A stretch of DNA of 64,000 bases. It comes from Lumbricus rubellus (taxonomy: Eukaryota > Annelida > Clitellata > Crassiclitellata > Lumbricidae). Below the pieces are notes generated by a model, which worked only from the letters and a program-made list of their open reading frames with translations, had not been told where the DNA came from and searched no databases. The stretch covers positions 484,416 through 548,415 of the forward strand of contig OX243826.1 of assembly GCA_945859605.1 (NCBI GenBank), in the 5' to 3' direction. Made by a program: the position numbers and the translations under genes. Below are positions 18,883-29,614 of the stretch, piece after piece; position 1 is the first letter of the stretch, and each line of letters begins with the position of its first letter.

Positions 18883-18987
18883 TCCTGAAATGCACCGGTA
18901 GGATCCGTTCGATCTTCTTTTTGCCCCACGCATCCACATTGTAACGCAGTGATCCATTCCTTGGGCAATATGTGAAACTCAGGCACC
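18883..18987 (-). CDS. Host gene copy 2, exon 4
   Basis: This 105-base exon lies between the acceptor TTGATTTAG and the donor GGA^GTGAGT, phase 1 on both sides. It encodes 34 residues beginning CLSFTYCPRNGSLRYNV, which has the cysteine-aromatic pattern of the middle of DUF4773 proteins (CVxFTYLPxxxxL). The upstream intron end (GTGATTGATTTGATTTAG) is shared with copy 3 at 55268-55285, confirming homology. In copy 3 the same exon is split by a mariner element. Confidence 0.72.
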
Positions 18988-19646
18988 CTAAATCAAATCA
19001 ATCACAGAATCATCATTTCAAATGGTGACTAAAATGAATGACAAGGTTCCCTGTCAATGAAATGTCTATCTTTGCAGTAGGCTAGATTGAAAAATAAGAC
19101 CAAATAAAAACGCGAATTGTTCTATCAAAGGGACTGTGATTGACTCGCTATCGAATTTTTATATCAAAGGGAGTAGGTCTATGCGATATTCGCTATCGAA
19201 ATGGTGATCTTCAAAATTGTAAAGCGGTAGTTAAGACTCAATACGCTTAGTATCATAGTATTCACGAGCCAAGCGCAATGCCAGATGGGTTGCCTTCATG
19301 GTAGTTAAGGGGTTAGTTTTAGGGTAACGGTAGCACTCTAACGCGAAGGGGAAACTACCCTCTCAGTCCACTCAAGCTTGCATTTGGAAGACTGCGCTGG
19401 TGAGTGAGCGGTAGGATGAAATGGGTGCCTTTCGTGGCCACCGACAGTGAAATTCGACTCCTGTATTAAAAATTTAATCTGATCATCCTATCAAACTATG
19501 AGTTGTAAGCATAATCATTCATCCTGTGTTGCGGCAGCTTGAAATCAAGCGAAGACAATTATAATTAGCCTATTATTATTGAGAGTTCGGTTGACAAGAG
19601 GTGAATCAGGGACCCGAGTCACCCGACTTGAAAGCACCAAACCCCA
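18988..19646. other. Intron 3 of host gene copy 2, no feature seen
   Basis: Only the conserved intron end next to exon 4 is recognised. No gene, RNA or repeat family is supported. Confidence 0.4.
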
Positions 19647-19650
19647 TTAA

Positions 19651-20661
19651 CCCTCAGATTACCAGAATTTTTTTGATACACTGAGTACCAGTGGGGTCAA
19701 AAATGACCCCAACACAATTTTTTCAATAAATTCCTTGTTTTTGCTTTTTTATTAATTGCCAAAAAACAAATTGTAGTAAAGCAATTGGAACATGTTTAGG
19801 CTGTTGAAATTAATTAAATTTTTCATCGTTATAGGTATATTTTAGTGCTCAAAGTGTTCGAGTGTTCAATGTTGAAAACTAACATAGAAAATATCCGGTC
19901 ATTACAGCTACAGTTTGCAGTTCATGCATGTATACTGGGCATGTTCTTTGCACACATTGCATGTACAGGATGCACAGATTCTGGCCTTTTTTTATCCTTT
20001 CCCCTTGGACAAATGGAACATCGTGCACAATTCTTCGACAGGGTTGGAGGCGACATCTTGATCAGCCGTTGTACTGCATCACCATTGCTGTTCCCTTCCG
20101 AGCTGCAGGAGAAAAACTCGTCTTCTGTGCGTTGTCTGCGCATGCCACTCCTTTCTGTTCTTTCGAATAGTGCCCAGAAGAGTCATTTGTTTCTCAGCCA
20201 GTTTTTGAGCAAGTCTGAAACTTGTGAAGAAGTTTTCTGTGGTGACATGTCGTCCAGAACCAGCCATATTTCGTGTTGGGTCGAGCACAACAGGGTCTCC
20301 TTGGTTCCGTTCCATTTCCTGGCCTATACTGTATATAAATTAGTATCTAACCCCGATTTTCTTCAGATAATACTATAGAAAGGATATATAAATTATAATT
20401 ATAAATTATTTCAAAGGATACCATTGAAAATATTCAAAAAAGCTATTGGGGTCAAAAAATGACCCCACTGGTACTCAATGCTATAAAAGATTGCCAGCGC
20501 CCCCTGGTGATAAACAAGGGAAATATTAATTGATATTTCGATAGAGACTAGGTACATCTTGAAAGTCACAAATATTGAATAAATTTGCCCGAACAGATTT
20601 TGCGCAGTGAACAGTCAAAGTGGGCTTGGGGTCATTTTTGACCCCACTGGTACTCGCAGGG
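19651..20661 (-). mobile_element. piggyBac-like element, internally decayed, TTAA target site
   Basis: The element is flanked by TTAA (19647-19650 and 20662-20665). Its termini begin CCCT and share the TACCAG word, with internal GGGGTCAAAAATGACCCC palindromes near each end. On the minus strand a broken frame encodes part of a piggyBac transposase: GRHVTTENFFTSFRLAQKLA, LLGTIRKNRKE (20270-20150), followed after a shift by a Cys-rich tail (CARCSICPRGKDKKRPES). It is a deletion derivative in intron 3 of host gene copy 2. Confidence 0.82.
19922..20315 (-). pseudogene. piggyBac-like transposase remnant
   Basis: Two minus-strand frames (20315-20079 and 20143-19922) carry the block around the third catalytic Asp region (VTTENFFTS) and the C-terminal cysteine-rich finger of piggyBac transposases. 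The N-terminal and most of the catalytic part is missing, so it cannot be active. Confidence 0.75.
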
Positions 20662-20665
20662 TTAA

Positions 20666-20955
20666 TTGAAAAGAAGGGTTTTCAGATGCTTGCGGAAAAG
20701 GAACAAAGAAAGACCAAGTTGTTCATTTGGGGGATTGCTGGGTAACATATCCCAGCACCGCGGAAGTTAGCGCGACAAGGAACAACCATGGCAATTCACC
20801 TTGCAAGGCATCGCGAAGAAATTTACGACCAGGAACGTATTATAGTATAATAATTACTTGCATGCAGAATTCCGTAAGACAAACCGAAGAAATGGTGGGT
20901 GAACGGTGGAATTGATGGGAGAACAGGGAATTTCAGGAGTCATAGAAATAATGGC
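20666..20955. other. Intron 3 segment, no feature seen
   Basis: No supported gene or repeat. Confidence 0.35.
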
Positions 20956-21330
20956 ACCAAGGGCGTAGCCAGGATTTTATTTCGGGGAGTGTTTCTGAAT
21001 ATTGGAAAAAAATTCCATTTTCGCCGCCAAATTTTCTGATTACCTTTTTTTAGTCATCCGATCGAAATCTTGCAAAAATGTCCCATTTTCGCTGCAAAAA
21101 TTTCTGGTGACCTTTTTTTGGTCATCCGGTCGAAATCTTGCATTTAATGTCCCATTTTTGCTGCAAAAATTTCTGATGACCCTTTTTATCTATAATTTAA
21201 TTTCGGGGGGTGTTTTCATGGATTTATTTCATGGTTTTTGCATCACAAACTAGAAACTGCAATAGATTTTTTCTGCATGTTCCATTTCGGGGGGTGTTCA
21301 AACACCCAAAACACCCCCTGTCTACGGCCT
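20956..21330. repeat. Interspersed repeat with internal ~55-bp duplication
   Basis: Three related segments contain GATGACCTTTTTTxGTCATCCG and CGAAATCTTGCA, ending in TTCGGGGGGTGTTCAAACAC. Related fragments lie at 15261, 55320, 60925 and 61435. The family is unidentified. Confidence 0.5.
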
Positions 21331-21396
21331 TGAATGTCACTGTGGCAAATTATCCCTTATAATAGAACGTGAGACAAGAAGTTGCTGTGCGTGAGT

Positions 21397-21512
<116 letters not shown>

Positions 21513-21639
21513 TCAATGACAAGGATGAGCGTGGTCCTAATCTCTGGCACTCGACGGTGGAGATTTCACGGTGAACAGTACTGTAGTCCAAATGCTACGA
21601 ATGAGTGAATAATTAGATCAAGCTAGGTTAGGCACTTGC

Positions 21640-22624
21640 ATATCAGGAATTCGCCTGGAACAGTGTTGTTCCCACAAATTTCGCACGTGAGGACAGGCCA
21701 TTTGAAAACGTTAAAGACGTTCAATGGTTCGTTCCTTTTCTCACGTGTTTCCACCACTGCTTCTTCCTTGACCTGGTCCACCATTTCGAGGCGACTTTCT
21801 ACAAACACCAACCAATACATAGGCTACTAACTTCGGTCCGTCATTAAAACGACGCGGTAAAGAACTGAATTTTTTGGAATAGCTTCCATTATTTCATACT
21901 TTCTACTGTTTTCTTCGAGAGGGACGGTGGCGTAGTGGGTATGTTCGGTGCCTTGCAACCGGAGGTTTGCAGGTTCGAATCTACCTCAAGCCGCCGCGTA
22001 GGGACCTTGGGCAAGTCCTTCACAGCGGGCTTCATTCACAATTGTTCAGTGTTTCGGCGTGAAACTCCAAATGAGTGTCCGCGCTGGAGTCGAGATCGCT
22101 ATAATTGAAGGGCCCTATAACAAGTCAAGTGCACATACATGTTCATACATAATCAGTACGACGAATGGTAATAATGTTGACGGAGTTACGGATTCAGCGA
22201 ACTGGCTTAACAAGTGATCAGCTAGTTCGCCGGCACATTCACCTCCATGCACTCTCTTTTTCATTCACTTACATCCTCCCACTCACTTAATTTCACATTC
22301 ACACTCACATGTTCCCCTCGCTCTCAATCTCTCTTTTTACTCCCTCTCACTCTCACTCACACACACTTTTCTCTTTCATTCGTTTACTAAATCCTACTCT
22401 CACTTTCGCATTCATTCACTCACTCCCACTCTCACTCTCTCACTTACTCCATCCAACACTCACTCATTCAATTTGTCATTCACTCACTCACTCCCACTGT
22501 CACTCACTTCTTGTTTCTTCATTTACTCACCTGACAAATCGAATGCATCCAGTTTTAGTGCACGAGACATTTCGAGCAAGAAGACTGCCATTAAAACGCA
22601 AACAGATAATTTTCCAAGAGTCAT
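21640..22624 (-). CDS. Host gene copy 2, exons 2-3 (signal peptide and cysteine exon)
   Basis: Exon 2 coding part is 22624-22531: ATG, basic residue and hydrophobic core (GKLSVCVLMAVFLLEMSRA), a clear signal peptide, with donor TCAG^GTGAGT. The exon starts at 22644 after the acceptor AACTTGCAG. Exon 3 (21798-21640) opens after GTTTGTAG in phase 1, is acidic and basic in its first part (VKEEAVVETREKRNE), then has WPVLTCEICGNN, a degenerate form of the C..C.CC motif. Its donor is GCAAGT (GC-AG type), whereas copy 3 has GTAAGT. Joined with exons 4 and 5, the frame stays open. The 5' UTR exon is at 51.1-51.5 kb, so intron 1 is about 28 kb, because Polinton 2 and a Gypsy element sit in it. Confidence 0.72.
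21920..22140 (+). mobile_element. tRNA-derived SINE in intron 2 of host gene copy 2
   Basis: The tRNA-like head shows box A GTGGCGTAGTGGGTATG and box B GGTTCGAATC (21970-21980). The body has CCTTGGGCAAGTCCTTCAC and TTTCGGCGTGAAACTCC, and ends CCCTATAACAAGTCAAGTGCACATACAT. Confidence 0.8.
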
Positions 22625-22644
22625 CCTCCGAAATACAGTGTCAC

Positions 22645-23204
22645 CTGCAAGTTCATAAATAAATTAAGCAGCCACATTCCGTGAATTTATGTCCAAAGTC
22701 AAATAACCCAGATAATTAAATAATGCGATGATATGATAAATCAAAATGGTTGCCATGGAACTTAGCGGCCGAAAGAGCAGCGGCCCGCAAACATGAATAT
22801 ACCACCAGTTCTCCCCAACGCGCTACTTTGTTCCCCCTGCCTTCGAGACCATTCGACCGACAAATAATGAATGCCAGGTCTTTCTATCTGACTTAAGACA
22901 AAAGATTAGCATGGTTACGGGGGACCAACGAGAAACTTTCTTACTGTATCAACGTATCTATTTGACGATAGCCTACAACGTTTCAACGCGATCCATTCCA
23001 ATGCACTTTCGATGATCTAGACAACGACATTCTGGACTAGTTTTTAACTTTTGTGTAGTAGTAAGCAATGGAGTCTCTGTTGGAGATCCTATATACTTTG
23101 GGACAAACAAAAAATGGAGTCTCTGTTGGAGATCCTATATACTTTGGGACAAACAAAAAATAGTGATAATAAAACAAATAATAATAAATACAAATAATCA
23201 TAAT
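22645..23204. other. Intron 1 of host gene copy 2, left part, with 46-bp tandem duplication
   Basis: The first ~100 bases are shared with copy 3 (CACATTCCGTGAATTTATGT). A perfect 46-bp direct duplication lies at 23067-23112/23113-23158. The rest shows nothing recognisable. Confidence 0.5.
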
Positions 23205-23477
<273 letters not shown>

Positions 23478-23800
23478 ACAACTGCAGAAAGTGCAGGTGC
23501 CGCGGCGGAAAGAGCAGCCCGTAACAAAGAGAGCAAATATGCAGACTTAGCAAGATCGCATCATTTCGTTCCTGTCGCAGTTGAAACAGCAGGAAGTTGG
23601 GACACTGATTCTCTGCAGTTCGTACAAGAGCTAGGACGGAAAATTTCAGCGGCCAAAAAAGACAAGCGTGAGACGAGTCATCTGCTCCAGCGTCTATCAG
23701 TCGCCCTACAAATGTCTGTTTTAGGAACGACAGACTCAAACAGTCAAGACACATGGAGGTCTTGCACTGAAGAACTATGTTAGTACTTATTGTGAACAGG
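23478..23800 (+). pseudogene. Non-LTR retrotransposon 3'-end coding remnant
   Basis: A frame from 23478 to 23783 reads AAAERAARNKESKYADL, then FVPVAVETAGSW, FVQELGRKIS and LLQRLSVALQ. This is the recurrent C-terminal block found after the reverse transcriptase in invertebrate non-LTR elements. A related but distinct copy is the Polinton 2 target at 45728-46140. It is followed by an (AAT)n tail. Confidence 0.7.
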
Positions 23801-23859
23801 AGCAATTCCATTAGACTTTAAATGACTTTGTTATTTTCTTTGGAAAAACTAAATGTGTG

Positions 23860-23860
<1 letters not shown>

Positions 23861-23945
<85 letters not shown>

Positions 23946-24055
23946 CAGAAGATGAGTAGGGCCGTTCCAGACATTGAAAATTTAAATAAATAAATTTTAA
24001 AAAAAATAAATAAAAAAATAAAATAATATTAATAATAATAATAATAATAATAGAT
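23861..24055. repeat. (AAT)n tracts
   Basis: AAT triplets at 23861-23943 and 24025-24051, joined by an A/T-rich stretch. They are likely tails or heads of the retrotransposon remnants. Confidence 0.85.
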
Positions 24056-24070
24056 GGGGCGACTCTCATA
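24056..24070 (+). other. Left part of the Polinton 2 target and 6-bp target duplication
   Basis: GGGGCGACT plus CTCATA (24065-24070). The same CTCATA follows the right end at 45728-45733. Read across the insertion, the flanks continue one retrotransposon reading frame (D-G-A-T-L on the left, I-P-W on the right). Confidence 0.9.
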
Positions 24071-24662
24071 AGTAGAGGCCCAATAAGGCGGCTGACTCAT
24101 TCGACCAGTACAGCCTTGACTTTCATCCAATTTGACCAGTACAGCCTTGACTTTCATCCAATTTGACCAGTACAGCCTTAAAAATTGAGTGCCCGCGCAG
24201 TTCAGCCAATGTCAGCCTTACTTTTTCAAATTCATGGAATATCCAGCTCGATCTAAAGACAAGATATTCCAATAAAAATGGTTTACCCGAATAAAACTAA
24301 AACTGAATTACGAAAAATCGCCAGGCAGCTCGGCTTGGTTGGAAATACAACAATACTGCGGAGATCGGAGCTGATTGTTGTAATTGACGTCCACAACCGC
24401 GAATGCTGCGACGATGAATGTCCATGCAAGTATCCACGTCCGTATCGTCAACAACGTCCATGCACGATTACCGTCGTTCGTCGTCGGCGCAATGACAACT
24501 CGCCCCCGTGTGATGTTAGTTTGATCGACAACGAGATCATCATCGTTAATTGTCAATGCAATGGCAACTCATGCCTGTGTGATGTAAGAGCGTGAGTGAA
24601 CTACGACGTAGATACGGGATTACAATATCGCAAACGATTTTACACCGTTGGTTTATAATCGT
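24071..24662 (+). repeat. Polinton 2 left terminal inverted repeat (592 bp)
   Basis: It matches the reverse complement of 45136-45727, with the same length and few differences. It contains three ~31-bp tandem units (CAGTACAGCCTTGACTTTCA words) at the outer end and a complete 105-residue gene. Similarity stops at TTATAATCGT. Confidence 0.93.
24278..24595 (+). CDS. TIR-encoded SAP-like, cysteine-rich protein (105 aa), left copy
   Basis: The first ~35 residues (TELRKIARQLGL...ILRRSELIVVI) resemble the SAP-like repeat of the Polinton DNA polymerase N-terminus. The rest is Cys-rich (CCDDECPC, NCQCNGNSCLC) with an Arg-rich patch (VVRRRR). The ~55 bases before the start codon also resemble the start region of polB, so the gene probably arose from a duplicated 5' end of polB. 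A DNA-binding role is inferred. It is present in both TIRs of this element but absent from the polB end of Polinton 1. Confidence 0.6.
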   Translation: MVYPNKTKTELRKIARQLGLVGNTTILRRSELIVVIDVHNRECCDDECPCKYPRPYRQQRPCTITVVRRRRNDNSPPCDVSLIDNEIIIVNCQCNGNSCLCDVRA

Positions 24663-24719
24663 TTTCGGATCAATCGAATATTATTATTTTTTTCTCCGGC
24701 GTATAGAAAATAACTGAAA

Positions 24720-24991
24720 ATGGAATATACAGCTCGGCCTAAAGACAGGAGATCCCAATATAAAATGGACTACTCATCGTATAATCTGAAAGAATTACGA
24801 CAAATTACTAAACAGAGAGGACAAAGAGGATACTCGAGTTTGCGAAAAGCGGAACTCATAGCGTTCATATTGCAGGGAGATCGACTAGGCGCTCGGGCCC
24901 AGGTCACCAAAGCACCAGCGCATACTCCCGCCACTGTACGAGAATTGCGCGAAATTGCGAAAAAGAGAGGTGTGCGAGGATACTCGAGATT
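24720..24991 (+). pseudogene. polB: Polinton 2 polB, segment 1 (N-terminal SAP-like repeats)
   Basis: The first ~90 residues of DNA polymerase B start at MEYTARPKDRRSQ and contain the two SAP-like repeats (second one ending RGYSR). The frame is cut at 24991 by the Academ-like transposon. The 3-bp ATT at 24989-24991 is repeated at 29615-29617, and the coding frame resumes there. Confidence 0.9.
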
Positions 24992-25059
24992 TAGTAGAGC
25001 GGATTGGAACGAAAATGTGAAGGAATTGTGCATTTTGTGATACAAGCATGAAATTCGGT

Positions 25060-25810
25060 ACATACCACGAAAATGTCATGAGAAAAAGATTTGGCTATAG
25101 GGCCATCGCAGATTTGGCCCCTGGCCCCAATGGCAGCCATTTTTCAAAATGGCCGACCGGTTTACAGATTTAAAATTATCTCAGCTTCCAGTGCGCTTAG
25201 AATCGTCATCTTGGTGTCTAAACATACATAGTTAGGGGCGAGGATTCCAACAGAGCCATTACAGATGTTCCCCAGGGTCCCAATGGCGGCCATTTTTCAA
25301 AATGGCCGACCAAAATACTGATTTTTCAATATCTCAGCTTCCATTACACTTATAATCGTCATCTTGGTGTCTAGACATACATAGTTAAGGGCGAGGATTC
25401 CAACAGAGCCATTACAAATGTTTCCCATGGTCCCAATGGCGGCCATTTTCCAAAATGGCCGACCAAATACTGATTTTTCAATATCTCAGCTTCCAGTACA
25501 CTTATAATCGTCATCTTGGTGTCTAAACATACACAGTTAAGGGCGAGGATTCCAACAGAGCCATTGCAAATGTTCCCCACGTTCCCAATGGCGGCCATTT
25601 TCCAAAATGGCCGACCTAAAAAAGAATTTTCAGTATCTCAGCTTTCAGTTCACTTAGAATTGTCATCTTGGTGTCTAGACATACTCGTACATAGTTTGGG
25701 GGGAGGATTCCAACAGTGCCATTGCAAATGTTCCATATGGCTTCAATGGCTGCCATTATTCCTAATGACTGACCAAAATATGGATTTTTCAATATTTCTG
25801 CCATCGGCAG
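25060..25810 (+). repeat. Left arm: tandem ~153-bp units
   Basis: The GGCCGACC word following the palindrome recurs at about 25151, 25303, 25457, 25608 and 25764, a spacing of 151-156 bases. Units are in the opposite orientation to those of the right arm. Confidence 0.88.
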
Positions 25811-25885
25811 ACATCGGACTGTGACGATTTCACCCTCGTTGTATGACACAGCAGTGGATGGACGGGTGCACTAACTCAGTCAAAC

Positions 25886-28469
25886 GTGGCGTCTTCTGGC
25901 ACTGCAGAATCCTACCTGAAGGTGTCTCATGTGACGCGCACCCGACATGCTCATCAGGTTACAGCATCAAGCCTGCATAACCTACTCCAGAAAGCATACA
26001 CTGAGTACAGCAGCAACCATAATGTAGAGACTCTGAAGCAATTAGAAAACTGGTGCGATGAGCAGTATGAGAATTGTGGAAAAATAACTGGGGGGGTTGG
26101 CCTATGATAAACTTGAAATTGGGGTATGAAAAACATACTTTAACATGGGGCTCTAAAAAAGACTGGGGGGTTGAACCCCCCCAACCCCCCGGCAATTCTC
26201 ACCCTGGCGATGAGAGAGCGAAAGTCAGCCCACAGTTTAACTTCTGGTTCGCAATTTTACAACTGGAACTTCAGATGCTGATCTTTGTGCGATCACTGAG
26301 AGAGGGTGATTTTGAACTTTACATAGATTCGCTGACGCAGCTCGTGCCCTGGTTCTTCTCACTTGACCACACGCATTACGCTAGATGGATATCAATCCAA
26401 CTCCGTGACATGATCGTGTTATCAGAGAAGCATTCTGCTGTATTCCAGGAATTTCTGCGTGGTCACTTTACAGTAAAGAAGACAGGGCGTGCATTCTCCA
26501 ACATTGCAATCGACCAAGCTCACGAGCAGAACAACGCTTATGTAAAGGATGACGGAGGTGCTATAGGCCTCACTCAGAACCCGCAAGCCCTACGTCGATG
26601 GATGGTGTCTGGACCAGAGATGGCCCGTTTAATCGAAGAGTTCCAGGAATCGATAAGGAAAACGGATGCGGAGTCTGAGGTTCGCCATCATGAGCAGACA
26701 AGAAGCACACAGGTAAAGTTTTTCAATCAGGTTAAGGCCCTCAGCAATGTTATCGAAGAGATGGGAAACCCATTTATTGACGACAGCAATGACCTACTTG
26801 TACTGGATACAAGAGATCTGGCTGATCAAGCAGTGATAAAGACCATATGCATCCTCGAGAAAACTGGACAAGAACAGTACGAAACATTCATCAAGGAACG
26901 TCTCATTAACCAAACGCGACCTGTCAGTGATCCAATAAAAAGAAATAATTTCCCTCTCTTCAGTCGTCCACTTGTACGCGACAAGTCGCGAGCAAAAGAA
27001 CATTTGTCATCTGTGAAGAAGGACTGTTCACTGTTCTCCAGGTTGTACATTTCCTGTCAGACACGTGAAGGAGACCTGGACGAATTTTTTGCTCACGAAA
27101 ACCAGGCGTGTCCACCATCACTCTCGAATATGGGCAAATTACGGCTAGGAACTAAGTCAGACATTGTGAGTTGTCTGGAAGAACTGATTCCTACTTCAAC
27201 AAATGAGGCCACGGCAGATATCCAACCAGGCCATTCATTGGGTGCTCCATTTGTTGACGCTGTTATACTGGATGGAGCCGTCATAGTCAACATGCTGAAA
27301 CCTGGCACTGCATGCACCTTTTCAGATTATGCCTCCCATATTTTCTTGCCATACGTCACAAGACAGCTGGAGCATGTGCATAGAGTAGATGTTGTATGGG
27401 ATGAATATGTGCGTGGCAGCCTGAAGACATACACACGCAGTGTGAGGGGTAAGAGAAGTCGAAGGCGCGTGGAATCTTCTAATGCTCTACCCAGAAACTG
27501 GCAGGAATTCCTGAGGAACGACGAAAACAAGTCAGAGTTGTTTTCCTTCTTGAGTCTGCAAATAGCAAAACTAGAAATAGAAACAGGAAAACATATCATA
27601 GTCACTTACCACGAGGATGTGCTCTGTACTCGTCAAAGAGACACAACTGGACTTGCTCCATGTACTCAGGAGGAAGCTGATACAAGGATTTTTCTGCATG
27701 TCTCCGATGCCACTAAACATGGTTATCGTAAGGTGATGATACGCACCGTTGACTCTGACGTGTTGGTGTTGGCAATAGCAGCAGTTCAGCAGCTGAGCAT
27801 TGATGAACTGTGGGTTGGTTTTGCCTCAGGTAAAAGCTTCAGATATCTACCAACCCATGAGATGGCGCGTGCCCTCGGTCCAGAAAAGTGTATGGCCTTG
27901 CCCTTCCTACACGCATTCAGCGGATGTGACACAGTATCATCATTTGCTGGCCGTGGAAAAAAACTGTCTGGGACATTTGGAAGACATTCGGCGACGTCAC
28001 CCCAGCCTTCTGCACTTTAGCATCAACTCCCAGCTCTGTTTATGATCAACTCGATATAATTGAGCGCTTTGTGGTTCTTTTGTACGACCGTGCTAGTGGC
28101 GAGGAGAAGGTCAATGAGGCAAGGAAGCAGCTGTTCTCACAGAAAGACAGACCCATGGATGGCCTTCCTCCAACTCAAGCTGCTCTGGTGGAGCACACAA
28201 AGAGAGCTGCCTACCAAGCAGGTCACGTTTGGAAACAGATGTTGATAGCTGCTCCTGAACTGCCATGTCCTGGTCAATGGGGGTGGCTGCAAACGATTGA
28301 AGGTGGCTGGGAAGTGAAGTGGACAACGCTTCCCGAAGCGTCTCGTGCCTGTCGTGAACTACTCAGATGTGGCTGTGAGAAGGGATGTAGGGGACAATGC
28401 AAATGTGTTAAAGCGTCTCTACAGTGTACTGGTCTCTGTCTCTGTAGAGGCCTATGCGACCGGGAATGA
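25886..28469 (+). pseudogene. XPG/FEN-like nuclease protein of the Academ-like transposon, broken
   Basis: An N-terminal fragment (25886-26067, VTASSLHNLLQKAY) is separated from the main frame (26230-27960) by an insert of about 160 bases with runs of G and C. The main frame has FVRSLREGDFELYIDSL, LDHTHYARWISIQLRDM, FSNIAIDQAHEQNNAYV and ALRRWMVSGPE. The nuclease part has EEADTRIFLHV, the acidic motif TVDSDVLVLAI and FSGCDTVSSFAGRGKK, equivalent to the FEN/XPG DxD and helix-hairpin regions. A one-base shift in an A run near 27960 moves the frame to 27960-28469, which ends with a CXC cysteine cluster (CGCEKGCRGQCKC...CTGLCLC). Proteins of this family are abundant in invertebrate genomes. The role in transposition is unknown. 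Confidence 0.75.
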
Positions 28470-28689
28470 CGTCTATGATGTTGTATAATTCTGTGTTCAG
28501 TCCTCTGTCTGGATAAAGGCTCCCATAATTATGTATAGTTGTATAATTAAATATGTCACAATGCACATTTACGAGAGCATCAGTAATATCTTGAATTGCA
28601 TATTTTCTAAAACTTGTTTATTGCCAAATGAACATGAACACAATCAAAAGTTTCAGAAATAGTATAATGCAATAAATAACATAGATTAG

Positions 28690-29560
28690 ACACCAAGATG
28701 ACATTATGAAAAATTGCAGCCATTGAAGCCATGTGGAACATTTTCAATGGCTCTGTTGGAATCCTCGCCCCAAACTATGTATGTCTAGACACCAAGATGA
28801 CGATTATAAGTGTACTGGAAGCTGAGTTATTGAAAAATCTTTTTTTAGGTCGGCCATTTTGGAAAATGGCCGCCATTGGGACCGTGGGGAACATTTGCAA
28901 TGGCACTGTTGGAATCCTCGCCCCAAATTATGTATGTTTAGACACCAAGATGACAATTCTATGTGAACTCAAAGCTGAGATACTGAAAATTCTTTTTTAG
29001 GTCGGCCATTTTAGAAAATGGCCGCCATTGAAGTCCAGGTGAACTTTTTCCATGGCTCTGTTGGAATCCTCGCCCTTAACTATGTATATCTAGACACCAA
29101 GATGACGATTCAAAGTGTACTGGAAGCTGAGATATTGAAATATCATTTTTTAGGTCGGCCATTTTGGAAAATGGCCGCCATTGGGACCATGGGGAACATT
29201 TGTAATGGCTCTGTTGAAATTCGCGCCCTTAACTATGTATGTTTAGACACCAAGATGACAATTATAAGTGTACTGGAAGCTGAGATATTGAAAAATCAGT
29301 ATTTTGGTCGGCCATTTTGAAAAATGGCCGCCATTGGGACCCTGGGGAATATTTTTAATGGCTCTGTTGGAATCCTCGCCCCTAACTACGTATGTTTAGA
29401 CACCAAGATGACGATTCTAAGCGCACTGGTAGCTGAGATAATTTAAAATCTGTAAACCGGTCGGCCATTTTGTAAAATGGCTGCCATTGGGGCCAGGGCT
29501 CAAATCTGCGATGGCCCTATAGCCAAATCTTTTTCTCATGACCATTTCGTGGTACGTACC
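28690..29560 (-). repeat. Right arm: tandem ~153-bp units
   Basis: GGTCGGCC occurs at 28849, 29000, 29153, 29306 and 29459, spacing 151-153 bases. The units are reverse complements of the left-arm units. Confidence 0.9.
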
Positions 29561-29614
29561 AAATTTCATGCTTGTATCACAAAGTTCACAATTTTTTACC
29601 AATCCGCTCTACTA

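Larger units (their letters stand above)
24992..29614 (+). mobile_element. Academ-like DNA transposon with 153-bp tandem arms, nested in polB
   Basis: This 4,623-bp element has TIRs beginning TAGTAGAGCGGATTGG at both ends and a 3-bp ATT target duplication. Each arm contains four to five tandem units of about 153 bp, every unit holding a GGCCATTTTCCAAAATGGCC palindrome and the words ATCGTCATCTTGGTGTCTA and GAGGATTCCAACAG. Between the arms is a damaged gene for an XPG/FEN-like nuclease protein with a cysteine-rich CXC end. The XPG-type nuclease and the 3-bp duplication fit the Academ superfamily; assignment is inferred from known features of that group. Confidence 0.75.

Noticed and set aside
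19845..20378. A 177-residue plus-strand frame
   Set aside because: It is antisense to the piggyBac-like transposase remnant.
21960..21985. A tRNA gene (box A and box B present)
   Set aside because: The copies have the common SINE body after the tRNA-like head, recur several times and do not fold as a full cloverleaf with an acceptor stem by eye; the same applies to 12195, 13573 and 52492.
24308..24556. Minus-strand frame in the left TIR
   Set aside because: It overlaps the TIR gene on the opposite strand; only the plus-strand frame has the SAP-like and cysteine patterns, and the equivalent of the plus frame is kept in the right TIR.
26074..26230. Start of the nuclease protein at 26074 (MWKNNWGG)
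   Set aside because: The stretch 26068-26230 has G/C runs and no family similarity; it interrupts the family sequence between the upstream fragment and PQFNFWF, so it is inserted sequence rather than a real N-terminus.
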